A stretch of DNA of 64,000 bases. Origin: Pollenia angustigena. Taxonomy: Eukaryota; Arthropoda; Insecta; Diptera; Polleniidae. The stretch covers positions 242,047,803-242,111,802 of the forward strand of contig OV884059.1 in NCBI GenBank assembly GCA_930367215.1, read 5' to 3'. Each line of letters starts with the position of its first letter. Position 1 is the stretch's first letter. The notes beneath the pieces are model-generated. The model was not told the origin of the DNA and did not search any database. It saw only the letters and a list, made by a program, of their open reading frames with translations. Positions 21,656 through 33,017 of the stretch are shown here, piece by piece. Position numbers and translations under genes: made by a program.

Positions 21656-21856
21656 GAGGACAACGTAAGCGACCATTGCATGCATTTTGTCGTCAAAGTG
21701 CTTCGAAACACGACAAAATTCATGCAATGGTCGCCTAAGTTGTCCTCAATAAAGTCTAATTGAAGAGAAGATGAGCGACAATTGCATGCATTATGTCGTC
21801 AGTGTGATTTGAAACACGACAAAATGCATGCAATGGTTACTTACGTTGTCCTCAAT
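21656..21856. repeat. Two tandem hairpins in the GTCG-rich hAT element
   Basis: At 21656-21745, AGGACAACGTAAGCGACCAT and CATGCATTTTGTCGT are followed, after a 14-15 bp loop, by their near-exact complement ending GTTGTCCT. A second copy of the same design occupies about 21771-21856. Each would form a stem of about 38 bp. Confidence 0.8.
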
Positions 21857-22216
21857 AAATTATTATTCAAGACAAATTTAAAACAATGTCTCCAAAAAGT
21901 CTTACTTAAGTTGTCGCCATCAATGTTATATAGGCGACAAATTCAAAAATGTTCGGAAGACATTATTGACGACATTTGCGTCTATGACCATTTGGCCAAC
22001 TGGGCAACAGCCGAACGTATATTGTCACAGACCACACAAAGAAGTTTATAGTGTACATGTGTCGACGTCACACAAGTAGCATTTTTATTCCTATGCACGC
22101 GTACATAGGATTTGCAAATGTGCCCTTCACTGATTTAAAAATAAAAATTCTTAAATTTTCAGGAGATCCAAAAAACTGTTTATGTAAAAATGGAGTTAAT
22201 ATTTAAAAAAAAAATT

Positions 22217-22247
<31 letters not shown>

Positions 22248-23964
22248 GTTTTCCTTTATTTTTGCCCACTTACTTTTATTTATATTTGTATATTTGCTTA
22301 TATGTATATACTAAGCTGGTGAGGCCTAACTCTATTTGTGAAAATAAAGATGCAAAACTTTTTTATTTCATTTTTCCCGACGTTTCGTGAATTTTATGTT
22401 CCCTTATGAAAAAAGTCCAATTTGAAGAAAGTTTTGCTATGCTCTTTTAATTTTTGTAAGTATGTAGCTAGAGATTTGAAATGAGAATTAATTTATGAAA
22501 ATAAGTCATTTAGTATTTAGGGTGCGATATACTACATACATATGTATGTATTAAAAAAAACTTTTCTGTTGGTGTAATTTTTTAACCATTTTTTCCATGT
22601 GTCCTTGTTGATAGGTTCAAACTTCTGGCAGCCCTAATTTAGAGGGAACTATGTATGAAAAAAAAAAGTTTCAAATTCGGAACCTTGTTGTCCAAAATAT
22701 CGGGCAAAATAAGTGCATATCGTACGTGACATAAAACGGAAGTGATATTTGGGTGAATTTAAAAAAAAAAATACGAAAATCTGCGAATTGTGGGAGGTTT
22801 TTCTCCTTTTTTAATTTCATGCATTAAACCACACATTTTTTCTTTCTTTTTTTGGATGGTTTTATAATGAACAAAATGTAATATCGTTCGTGACATACCG
22901 TACGTGACAGATTTTTCTCTTATAGTATTTTCATGGCATGAAATATATTTTTGTAAATATATGTATATAAAAACTTATGGTCGGTCAATACCGTCCATAT
23001 GATACCCTACACTATACCCTACTTGGGGCCCGTGGCCAATCAAGATCGCCAGAACAGAATTATGCTATGAGGTTAAGAACTATATAAAAGTTATTTGTGC
23101 CGAATATTTCTTAGTTATCTCCATCAATATGAGATTTGTTTGCCCCTTGCCGATTTGAGGAAGGGGGTTTATATGGCACCTTTTGTCATGACATAGACTA
23201 TCGTAAAAGTCATTGTCGGAAATTTTTATGTAAATACCAACATTTATAAGGAAGTTATGGCACTTAAAGCTATTTTCGGGAGTAGCACTTGTATGGGAGC
23301 TGTGGTCAAATATGGACCGATCCCAAAAAAATTTTGTAAGATGATTTTGATTGTAATAAAATAAGGTTTGAACAAATGTAAACTAAATACCAACATAATA
23401 AGATGATGCATTTAGTTGCATTTTAGAACTTAAAATATCGTACGTGACGAGCTTTAAAAGCTTATACAATTTTTATTATACCAATTTAAAAAAAAATTCC
23501 GATCAATATTTTTTTGCAGCAAATATCTTGCTTTGAACTTTTATTTTGAAATATCTAAGACTTACCAATTTCATATGAAAAAGATAAATGATGTTTTCGC
23601 ACCACGTACGTGACATTAGAATAGCATCCAAAACAAACACAAAAATATACCGCTAATCGAACTATAAATTTGTTCTTTCGTCATTGTTGTTGTAACATTA
23701 ATTTTAAAGTATAATTGCAATATTACCGGTATCTGTATTTAATCGGCAGAATACTAAAAATTGTCAATTGCAGTAACTAAAAATGAATCAATGAGAAAGT
23801 GAGTTAAAACTATTATTTTTTGCTTTTTAAAAATTGTAATAATCTATAAGTACCCCGGCATAGTAAAGTTTGGGTGTTTTGTTCCTTTCCACCATATTTG
23901 AAAAAATGTTTCAAGCGTTTTAATTTTTTGAGTCCTGGTTGACATTCTCATGGAAATGCCCATA

Positions 23965-26760
23965 TTCCAAAAAAAAAAGGAAATCCAGTAATGGAAATCC
24001 GATTAGGAAATATGTACATATGTACATATGTAGGTATACAAATCAGCGTTAAACCTATTTTTTTAACATGCTATGTTTAACAACAAATTAAAAATATTTC
24101 TTTTGGCGATCTCTTATGAAATTCCAGCTCATGATTGTGTTCTTTATGAAATCCTGTACACCGGTATTTGCAAAATCTAGCCAAGCTGCTCATCCCCAAT
24201 TAAAATCTTTTAAAGCAACGTCATGATGATAGAGTCTAAACTCCCATCAAGCCTCTTAAATGCCCGTCCTCCTCTGCATTTGTTGTAATGTGTGTTGTTT
24301 TATATATTTATTATTTTTTTTCGTATTTTGCCTTTTTTTACAAAGAAAATTTATTTATTTACATTAAGAAAAATGTCGTTGTTTTCAACTTTTTTCACTC
24401 ACAGTATCAGCCCAGCACGTGTGTAATCAATTTGTATGTGTGTGTGTGCCTGTGTATAAAATATTCTTTTGGGTTTGTATAGGTATGTATGTATATCTGT
24501 TTTAAGAAATAAAAAATTATCTAGAAAATCCAAATGATAAAAAGAGAGTTTAAACAAAAAAATTATACAACCTTAAGGGCCAATGGAAAAGTTTTCGAAA
24601 ATTTTAAATTAATTGAAGACAACCTTGAACAATAAATTTAAAGATTTTATTTGTTAAGGAAGGAGCTCCTTACCCCAATCGGGATCTAAGATGATATTTC
24701 CAGTAATGTATTGTTATAGGATGGTTTATATTAACTTTAAGGTCATAGGCACGACAAGCTTTTTGCATATTTTTGCATACCTATAAAAGCATATTTTTTT
24801 AAACAAAAAATATGTAGGATAAAATTTTGCCATTATGATTTTTGAGGAAATCCCTGATAACCTATTTTGTAAATTCAAAGTTTAGGCGCTCCAGAGAAAA
24901 TATGACATATTTTTACATTTATTAATGCATACCTACCTATCAAAAATTAAAAAAGCAATTCTTTGAGCCGGATGTGCCGATAAAAGGTACACACACATAC
25001 TAGATTTTCTATGTGGTCTTTTTATTGGTTGAATGTGTTTTTTCCAATTCTGAACAGTGCGTAAACCTCATTTAGGAATAAAGGTTCAGGTCTTGGATTT
25101 CGTAATAATTTTTTTTTAGATTTTTTCATCTACAGCAAAATATTTTTTCCAACTGTTATTACTTTATGTCTGTATGTATTTTATTTATGAGTGTGTGTAG
25201 TTCAAAATTTTTTTTTGCCAAGAATCTTGACGTCAAATGCCAACTTTTTTGTTGTTGTTTTTTACAGCATTTAACAAACTACAATATTTTTCTGCAAAAT
25301 AAAAAAAAAGAAGAGAAAACAAAAACGCAAACAGTCTAGAAGCAAAAAATTAACTACTACTTGCTTTAACTTTGCCTGCCACACACATGCTCCTTTAGTT
25401 TCAAAATCCCCCCTTACACGGTTCTTCTTATCTAAAACAAAAAACAGAAAAAAGTTGTAATATTTTATTTTCTTTTTTTTAGTTTGTTGTTTTTTCTCAC
25501 CTTTTTTCACATTTTTCGAAAGCAAGTTTTTCTTTTTGTGTTTTTGTTTTTATTTTATGGCGTTTTTGTAGTCGAGTTAGGTTTTTTATTATACAATTTC
25601 AGCCTCTGACTGTTTTGAGTTCTAAAGCAACGATGTTATTTTTTTCGTTCGTTTGTGTGTGTGTTTGCAAAACAACGATTATTTTATTTTTTCTAAATAA
25701 TAAAAAAATCTAGTGGAGAATCGGCCGCAGCACTAATGGCGACGTTAGCCTTTCCTTGAAATCTTTTTAAATTTTTTGTCTTTAAGCTTACAACTGCAAT
25801 TTATTTATGTGTATAAATTTTTTCTAAAAATTAGTTGTTTTTTTTTTTTTAATGAAAAATGGTTATTTTTCCATAATAAAATAACAAACATGTAGTAGGT
25901 ACGTATGTGTTGTTACACCAAACGAAAAATTATTTTTAATTTTATAAATTTTGTAGGTACCTACATAGTGAAAGATTTGGTCCATAATATTCTTTTTGTT
26001 GGTATTTTACTCCCTTTTGAGATACCTACCATTACTTTTCGCCACTTCCGTAATTGGTTCCATTTAAAAACCGTTTACAAAGACAGCTTGCTAACATGCA
26101 ACGTTTACTTTGCAAATTGCAAAGTCTTGAAGAGAAGGAAAAGAGGAATGGAGGCAGGTACGTACTTTGCTATTTGGTTGGATGTTTAATTTAGCTACAA
26201 AAGACACAAAAGAACCTAACTTTTTCACGTAAAATATGCGCGTAACATGCCGTCTAGATTAGACATCGCTTTTTAAAATAACAAACAATTTCTTGTAGAG
26301 CGTTTTTAAAACAATTGTTTGCACAACGATGTCAAACATCTCTGCAGTATTGCCATATAAAAAAAGCCATCGTGATTGTTATTATTGCCTTTTATATGGA
26401 GTTTTGTGCCATACGTTTTCCCCACATAGAAGAACATAAGCAATTGTGCGTCGCTTATTCTGCCAACGTTTTGTTGTTGAGTAAACATAACAGTGGATAG
26501 TCTTTACCCATGTTCTGTAACTTTAGTAAGAACTTATCGCATCGAAGAGATGTGAAACAAAATATTCCATCGTATCTTGAAAAGTGAGAAAAAAGTTAAT
26601 CTGTACCTCATGTCGAAAACTATCAAAAGAGATTACGTCGTTACGTTATAAATGTCATAACATTGCACTCGAAACCGATGTGAGACTGCAGACGTTGAGA
26701 ATGCCAGTCACAAATATCGTTAACGGCGACCAAAATTTTCTAAAATTTATAAATTTTTAA
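23965..26760. other. AT-rich sequence, no gene seen
   Basis: Simple tracts (TG/GTGTGT at about 24440 and 25650, poly-T) and short random frames only. The small frames at 25905-26189 and 26306-26500 have no recognisable domain. A short inverted repeat (CCATATAAAA with TTTTATATGG) spans about 26353-26399. Confidence 0.5.
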
Positions 26761-26767
26761 GACGGCG

Positions 26768-26806
26768 CACACTGGGGATTTTTGTATGGAGGTGAGGAAA
26801 AAAGTA
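26768..26806 (+). promoter_or_regulatory. Transib-2 end near gene 3': heptamer, 23-bp spacer, A-rich box
   Basis: CACACTG (26768-26774), 23 bp ending GAGG, then AAAAAAGTA (26798-26806). Compare the opposite end, where a similar box is 12 bp from the heptamer. Confidence 0.6.
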
Positions 26807-26827
26807 TATTTTTCAAAAAATATAATG

Positions 26828-27123
26828 ATTTCATTACAAATTTAGTTTTATTTATATAGTAATACACAAAAGTAATCAAAATAAAGAAAGTTAGAGAAAT
26901 ATATATCGTTACCTACAATGTAAAAAGCCCTAACTAACAAAAAAATGTAAATGATTTTTTTAATTCATTATTTATTTTAAATCTATTTTTAATTTCATCG
27001 CAAACTTAGTTTTATTTATATAGTTATATACAAAAGTAATCAAAATAAAGAAAGCTAGACAAATGTATATCGTTACCTACAATGTAAAAAGCCCTAACTA
27101 ACAAAAAATTTAAATGATTTTTT
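26828..27123. repeat. Tandem duplication in Transib-2 subterminal region
   Basis: A block of about 130 bp containing TTAGTTTTATTTATATAGT, ATCGTTACCTACAATGTAAA and AAGCCCTAACTAACAAAAAA occurs at about 26828-26962 and 26992-27123 with few differences. Confidence 0.8.
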
Positions 27124-27167
27124 TAATTTTTAATTTATTATTTATTTTAAATCTACTTTTTAATTTA

Positions 27168-28502
27168 TTATTCTAAAAGAGCCTTAACTTCGTCTTTTAT
27201 ATCACTATGCTTTTTCTGGCTTAATGAAGGAGTCAAGTGTGAGATCATGGGATCTGATGTTACCATCATTCGGTGCATAATATCTTCGTTCGTGGCAATT
27301 CGACTGCATTTTCTGGAGTGTCTAAGGCGATATTTTTTATAGTCTTTGTTACGACTTTCCTGAGCCTCTTCGGATAATAAGCCTACAGGAAAAATACACT
27401 TTTCAATAAAACAAGAAGATGCTGCTGGTGTCTCTGTTACTGATTGTGCTGTCTTGCCGTCAATCATTGTAAAATATAATTCATGTTTAACTTTAAAGTT
27501 ACGATTATTTACTGTTAACTCAAATTCTTTTAGTTGAGATATCTCCTCATCGACTCTTCTCTTTTCTTATCGTATAACTTGAAGTGTCTCTTTAACGTAC
27601 GCAAACTGTAGTGTTCTACAATATTGTGTGGAAGAAGGTTTATTGTTGTTCCATACTAATTTATTTATGTCATCACTCAATGATAATTTTAGTGGTACAA
27701 CTGATGTCATATATAAATGAGAGTCAGAAATTTGATCATCTGAAAACCTCTGTTGGTATTCGCTTTGACCAGATGCCCCATCACATCCCCATTTATAGTT
27801 CATTGTTAGATTTCCGCTTTCAATATTATTTATTTCCTTTACTGATTTGGTCTCTAGGACTCTTTTAGCAGTATGATCCAACAGATTTTGCAGAGGTACA
27901 CTGCCTGAACTTTCAGTGATAGAAATTTCTAGAGGATAACTGTTAGTTTTTTCTTTCGTGAGTTGTTTGTATGGTACGAGTATGTTATATCCTTCATTTT
28001 GTAACCAATGCATTAGATACTCGTATTTTTCTTTTGTAAGTTCAAGCTTTGTAAACATCCCCAAAGTTTTTAATGTACAAATTTTGTGGTTGGTTTTTGA
28101 AATATTAGAAGAAAAATCAATTACTTCTTGAGGAAACATCGAACGTACTTCATCCCTTTTGTATCGTTTGGCGCGATCACAGCACTCCTCAAACGATTTG
28201 CGGGGCCGACCAAGTGCAGAACTGGTAGAACATTCAGCCTCAGTAAACTTAATTGTAAATGTGCCTTCAAGCCAATTTACATTCTTTTTTTCAAATCGCG
28301 TCTTCGTACGGTTAGAATCCTGCCATCTTTGTTTGAAGTTATAGTAAAAGTGTTTATATATTGTATCCAAAATTGCACATGCTCTAGTATCGTTTAAGCC
28401 AACGTGCAATTGTTGCAAAAACTGTTTTAATTTTGTTCTGTCTTTGTCAAATTCCAGAAGCTTCGAGCATAAAGCCCCATGAGAAATAGAAAAACTTTCC
28501 AT
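27168..28502 (-). pseudogene. Transib transposase, frameshifted and internally deleted
   Basis: The first 311 codons, from ATG at 28502, are collinear with the Transib-1 protein: GRPRKSFEEC near the N-terminus, then KWGCDGASGQS with the first catalytic Asp. The frame stops at about 27567. The shifted frame resumes with VDEEISQLKEFELTV and TMIDGK, which holds the second catalytic Asp. After SSC, matching C399 of Transib-1, the sequence jumps directly to IEK and LSEEAQESRNKDYKKYR, which holds the catalytic Glu. About 173 residues are missing, including the second zinc Cys, the NDGN block and both zinc His. This protein cannot be functional, although all three acidic residues survive. Confidence 0.9.
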
Positions 28503-29854
28503 TGCCGTAAAACTCTTGGTCCTTAGTTTCAGTTATAATTAAATAATTTCGCGTTCGCCAGCACTTGTTGAATGACAAAAATCGATCAGTGAATATAAAT
28601 ACTACGTAAGTTTCAACATTTTACTGAAAGGTACTTATGAATTCGCGCATCTTTTAAGGGAGTCTATATACCTGTTTCGTGTGCGTTTAAAATTTTTCGA
28701 AACGTTCTAAAACATGACCACTCATAAATGTGGGTGCAATTTGTGTAAAAAAATCATGCAGGTAGCCAACGAAAAAAACCCAAATAATTAAAAAAGTGCA
28801 CTTACCTTTTTTCCTTTCAATTTTCCACGCACATTTATTACCGCTTATTACTTTGCTACCGCAATCATAAAAATCAAATAACCTTTTGTTTATTGCTTTT
28901 TTTTTTAATTCTGAGAATCATAAAAAAAGTCATAAATGTTTTTGCAAAGAATTTTGTGCATATCTCGAGCAAATTTTTGAAATGCATACCTTCACTTAAT
29001 TATGAATAAAAGCGAAACGCGTTCATCGATTTTCATGATTTATGTCTCATTTTTTTCATAGGTTATGCGACTTTACGTGAAAGTAATAAAACTTGAAACT
29101 TTTTTTACTGTTTTGGATTTTTTATGAATTAAAAATAAAAAATTTAAATTTTTTGGGCAAAAAATATTTTTTTTCTTCATACATTTATTTATAACTGCGA
29201 AACTGTTGCTTATGTAGCAAAATGTTATATAAACAGATGAAAGTAATTGTAATTCTTGATTTTTCTAAATTTTTTTCAGCAAAATCCGACTAGTGGTTCT
29301 CGAGTTATGTTAAACAAAAGAGCCTTATCAGAATTGAGTCCCGAATCAATCAGCTGAAAAATGTTGTACTGTGTAATGCAAAAACTTGAGAGGTGGCACC
29401 TGGTGGCACTTGAAATTGATTAATAATGTTAAAACAGATATAAGACAATGTATTCGGTGTGATTTCAAACTGAGGAAAAGTAAAGAAAAAATTCCAGGTC
29501 CAAATGTTTGGAGAAAAATGGGATTTTTGTTATATGTCCATAAAAATACAAAAAAAAAAAAAAAACTTAAGTCTCTGCAGATTTTTTTTTTTAAATTTTA
29601 GTATACTGAAATATACTACTTTAAATAGAAAAAAAAAGAAAAACGTTAGCTCACATAGTAAAATAATATTCGTATTTAAATTCTTAGGTTTAAATTAAGT
29701 TGGTCCGGTAAAACACACAAGTTCTGAGTTTGAGACGGATATAAAAAAAAAACTGGCAGTCAGATCGGAGTAAATCTGTTTGATTTGATTGTACCATTTA
29801 GTCTAAAATTGCAACATATCACTGCATATTGCTTGAAGACTATGTTGACAATTT

Positions 29855-29882
29855 GACTTTTTTCCGCGAAATCCCCAGTGTG
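29855..29882 (-). promoter_or_regulatory. Transib-2 end near gene 5': heptamer, 12-bp spacer, A-rich box
   Basis: Reading inward from 29882: CACACTG, then GGGATTTCGCGG (12 bp), then AAAAAAGTC (29855-29863). The box and the GG before it match the other end, where the spacer is 23 bp. Confidence 0.6.
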
Positions 29883-29887
29883 CGGCG

Positions 29888-32150
29888 TCTAAAATATAAC
29901 CGTTTCATATACCAAATAATGTAAAGTGCGACTTAAATGTGTGTTGTTTGCATAAGAGCTTTGAAAACATTCCTGTATTTTATAAAAATGTTAAAAGCAA
30001 AATAATTAGGAATGAAAAAATGTGCCAAGAACAAAACATTATGATTATTATTCTTTGCATTTTACATTTTTAATGTGTTTTTTAGCGTTAATATTTTTCT
30101 CGTCCCGTTTTTATTCGTGAGTTTATTTGACAGTTCAAAGCGGGAACTTGCTGACAGAAATTTTACAGACACACTTTTTCTGTTAATTCTTGGACTATGT
30201 AAAGAAGCGAAACAGGGTTTTAACGAAAATTGGAAAGACTTTGTAAACTTTGCATGTGAGAAAGCGCGTCAAAGAAAAAAACTGCTTCACGCTTTGAATA
30301 GGATTTGCATTTTTTGTTTAAAACTATACAATTATTAATTTATTACTATTTTATTTTTATTATTAAATTGGAAAGGTCAAATAAAAAACAACTTTAATAT
30401 TACTATTAACCTTAACATGTTTGGAACCAACGGCTTCTTGATGGAGGACTAACTTAACCATTAAATGGTTGCCAGTGACAATAATATAGTTAAAGTAACA
30501 AAACTTATAGATGGAAAAGAGGTAAATTTGTTAAATATTAGTAAAGAAAAGAGGGTTAAAAACCTATAAACCCCATTTGAAATTACATACCAGTTAAATG
30601 ACATTTATTTATTGACATACATATGCTGCATTTAAGGTGCAACATTTTTAATGATTTTTATAAATACCTAAATAAATTGCCAAAAAATAAATTTAGTCAT
30701 ACTTCCGTTAAATACCGGGTAGAATTTCATCTCAGAATTTCATGTTGGCGGTGACCATATACAAAAATGTGTTTTCTCTACATGCGTCCATCGAATGATT
30801 GGGAATTTAGAACGCCATAGAAAATCTTATTAATAATTGTTAGACATCTTTTAATAGGAAATTTTAAGTCAAAGGTCTATGTCACTAAGTACTCTGACAC
30901 CGATGCATTATAGGAGGAAATTAAACGATGCCTGCAATCAGGGCGATGTATTAAAGAAATTTAGAAACAAAATGTTAATGACAGATTTTGACAAAAAAGT
31001 GCGACCACCATTAAGGGGAAAGGTATATCGACAATAAATGCATGTCATTTAAAAAATTACCAAAACAATAAAAAAAAAACATTACTTGTTACTAGAAACA
31101 AATTTTCCTTTATAAGATTTTCCTTTTTTATGCAAATATTCATAATTAACTAACATTTAGCTTTCAGTGTAATTTAGCATACTCGTAGAAGCAAAATGTA
31201 ATTTTTATTTTCTATTGAATTTTTCGTTTTACAGTCTTTGCCTTATTTTTTATCATAAAAAAAAACAAAAAAAAATTACCTTCATTATAAAAAATTTCTT
31301 ATTTTTAGTATGACCCGAAACAGAAAAAAACCAACTACCGACTACTGCAAACAAATCTTATTTAGCATAGAGAAAAAAAATTATAAAAATAAGGCATTTT
31401 TCAGTCTTCAAATTATAAACTGCAATAAAAAAAAGTTGGTGGGTTTTTTCTACCTTTTTCAAGTTTTTTATTAATAAAAATAATGCCCTTCGCCACGGAT
31501 GAGATTTTAGAATTAAAATACACACATTCATTGGTATAAATCGTATGTGTATGGGAATATTTATATGAAATGGTGATATCATCAAAATTTATTTTCACAG
31601 CTTTTTTTAACAAAAAATAAATTAGAAAAAACTTAATTAAGAAGGAAATTTGACTCTAAGCTTCGAAACAAAAAAATACGAATTTGAAAATAATTATCAA
31701 ACAAAATGTTAAAATAACAACAAATAAAACTATTTATTATCTTTAATTTTTAGAATACAAAGAGAAATCTTATCAAAAAAGAAAAAAAAACAAAAATAAA
31801 CTATTTATAAATTTCTTAGGGTTTTTTTTATTTTTTTATAACAACCCTTCACCCCGAATATGGTGACACTACGAATGTTTGTAATACAACTCTGTTGATA
31901 AAATCAAAACTAAAGATACCTATCTAGCTTATCTTCAGTTTTTGGAACAAAAAATATATCTGCTAATGTTGAAGTAAGTACTTTTGCTTCAAAAGGTCAA
32001 ATTAGACGTCACTTTAACATAATGCCATAGCCGCAATGATGACCATGGAAACCAAAATTCAATTGGATTGTATGGCGATGGTTATGTCATTATGGTAAGT
32101 CACCTATAATCAAATACAGTGTTGCCCATGGTTCCAACAGCTATTTTATA
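29888..32150. other. AT-rich sequence, no gene seen
   Basis: The longest frame (30075-30338, 87 codons) contains a polar helix-like stretch after a hydrophobic start but matches nothing I know. No terminal repeats were recognised. Confidence 0.45.
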
Positions 32151-32350
32151 TGTCACGTCCAAAGTTGGATACCGAAACGTATTTCGGTATCGGCAACGGT
32201 ATCGAGCTTTTCTTTATTTCGGTATCAGTAACGGATAACAATTTTTATAACGGTATATATCGGTATTACAATTAAATGAACAAAACCACAAAAAAAAATT
32301 AAAAAAGAAAAATATGTATATTTATTTTCATTTTATTATTCATATATGTA

Positions 32351-32828
32351 CATTAGGGATATAACTTTTTAACAATTTGTTAAAATATCAAAATTGGCAT
32401 AGCACAGTCCGATAGAGCATAAACAACTATAAGGGAACGTATATTTATTTTTTCGCTAAGTTCAAAAAAGTTCACGCACCAACCGCGATGAAGTTTTAAA
32501 AATTTTTAGTTTTATTTTTGGTTCAGACAAATTAATAATATGTTTATTTAAAACAAAAAAAAGGTCAAGTATGAAATTTCATTAATATTTGGAGATAGTA
32601 AGAAATTTTTCCGCAAACCAAAACGTATCTTTAACCTTTTTTAACGAAAAAAAAAATAATAAAAAACACCGTACAAAATTATGAATATTCAATATTGCAT
32701 TGGTTTAAAAAAACCAATTGGTGCGTGAACTTTTTTGAGTAAAATTACAAAAGATTATAATTTTCGTGGTTACTAGGACATGGTTGACCTCATGGTACTA
32801 TGCCAAAAAATTGGTTATGCCCCTAATG
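32351..32828. mobile_element. TA-flanked MITE, uninterrupted copy
   Basis: The ends are CATTAGGGATATAAC and inverted CATTAGGGGCATAAC, with TA outside each. It carries TTCACGCACCAA twice in opposite orientations. The second copy, 36257-41364, is in the other orientation and is split by a large array. This copy shows the pre-insertion state. Confidence 0.85.
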
Positions 32829-33017
32829 TACATGTGTTTATGTATTATATTTTATTTATTGATTTCAACTAAAAATATAATCATCACAATAACAATACAG
32901 ACCTAAATCAGCTAAATACACTTGTCAAATGCTTGTCATGCTGACAAATTCACTCGTGTGCGTGTGCTGGATCTAAATTTTTTGATTTTCCATCCAGCAT
33001 CGTCTGTGTGACACATA

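Larger units (their letters stand above)
18473..22132. mobile_element. hAT-like element rich in GTCG/CGAC repeats
   Basis: The ends are CAATGAAGGGCACA and inverted CAGTGAAGGGCACA. A perfect duplication ATTTAAAA lies at 18465-18472 and 22133-22140. Both flanks of the interior are dense in ACGACA, TTGTCGT and GACAATGTCG words (about 18540-19830 and 21656-22075). The third nested element, 20122-21395, sits between. No transposase is recognisable; long weakly open frames come from the repeats. Confidence 0.85.
17724..22636. mobile_element. hAT-like element inserted in copy A
   Basis: The ends are TAGGCCTGCCA and inverted TAGGGCTGCCA. A perfect 8-bp duplication ATTTAGAG is at 17716-17723 and 22637-22644, and only one ATTTAGAG exists in copy B. 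The left subterminal region repeats TGTCCTGG several times. It is itself invaded by 18473-22132, leaving about 1.25 kb of its own sequence and no transposase. Confidence 0.85.
17612..23962. mobile_element. TA-flanked element, copy A, with nested hAT elements
   Basis: The ends are TGGGCATTTCCATG and inverted CATGGAAATGCCCA, with TA outside each, as for Tc1/mariner-type insertions. Removing the hAT at 17724-22636 and one copy of its duplication leaves about 1.43 kb, collinear with copy B at 49455-51077. Copy B is uninterrupted at exactly that point, proving the insertion. The element carries about six copies of CGTACGTGACA. No transposase is recognised. Its middle (22980-23350) resembles the dispersed repeat at 43934-44280. 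Confidence 0.8.
26768..29882 (-). mobile_element. Transib-2, defective RAG1-like transposon
   Basis: Both ends read CACACTGGGGATTT going inward. The 5-bp duplication CGGCG is at 26763-26767 and 29883-29887, the reverse complement of the Transib-1 site. The transposase runs on the minus strand (27168-28502) and is broken. Sequence at 28510-29850 upstream of the gene holds no other recognisable frame. The ends differ in spacing of an A-rich box (23 versus 12 bp). Confidence 0.9.

Noticed and set aside
25905..26189. 94-codon frame as a gene
   Set aside because: No domain, atypical composition and no conserved context; length is within chance for this sequence.
27611..28397. Plus-strand frames of 85-89 codons
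   Set aside because: They are antisense to the broken Transib transposase.
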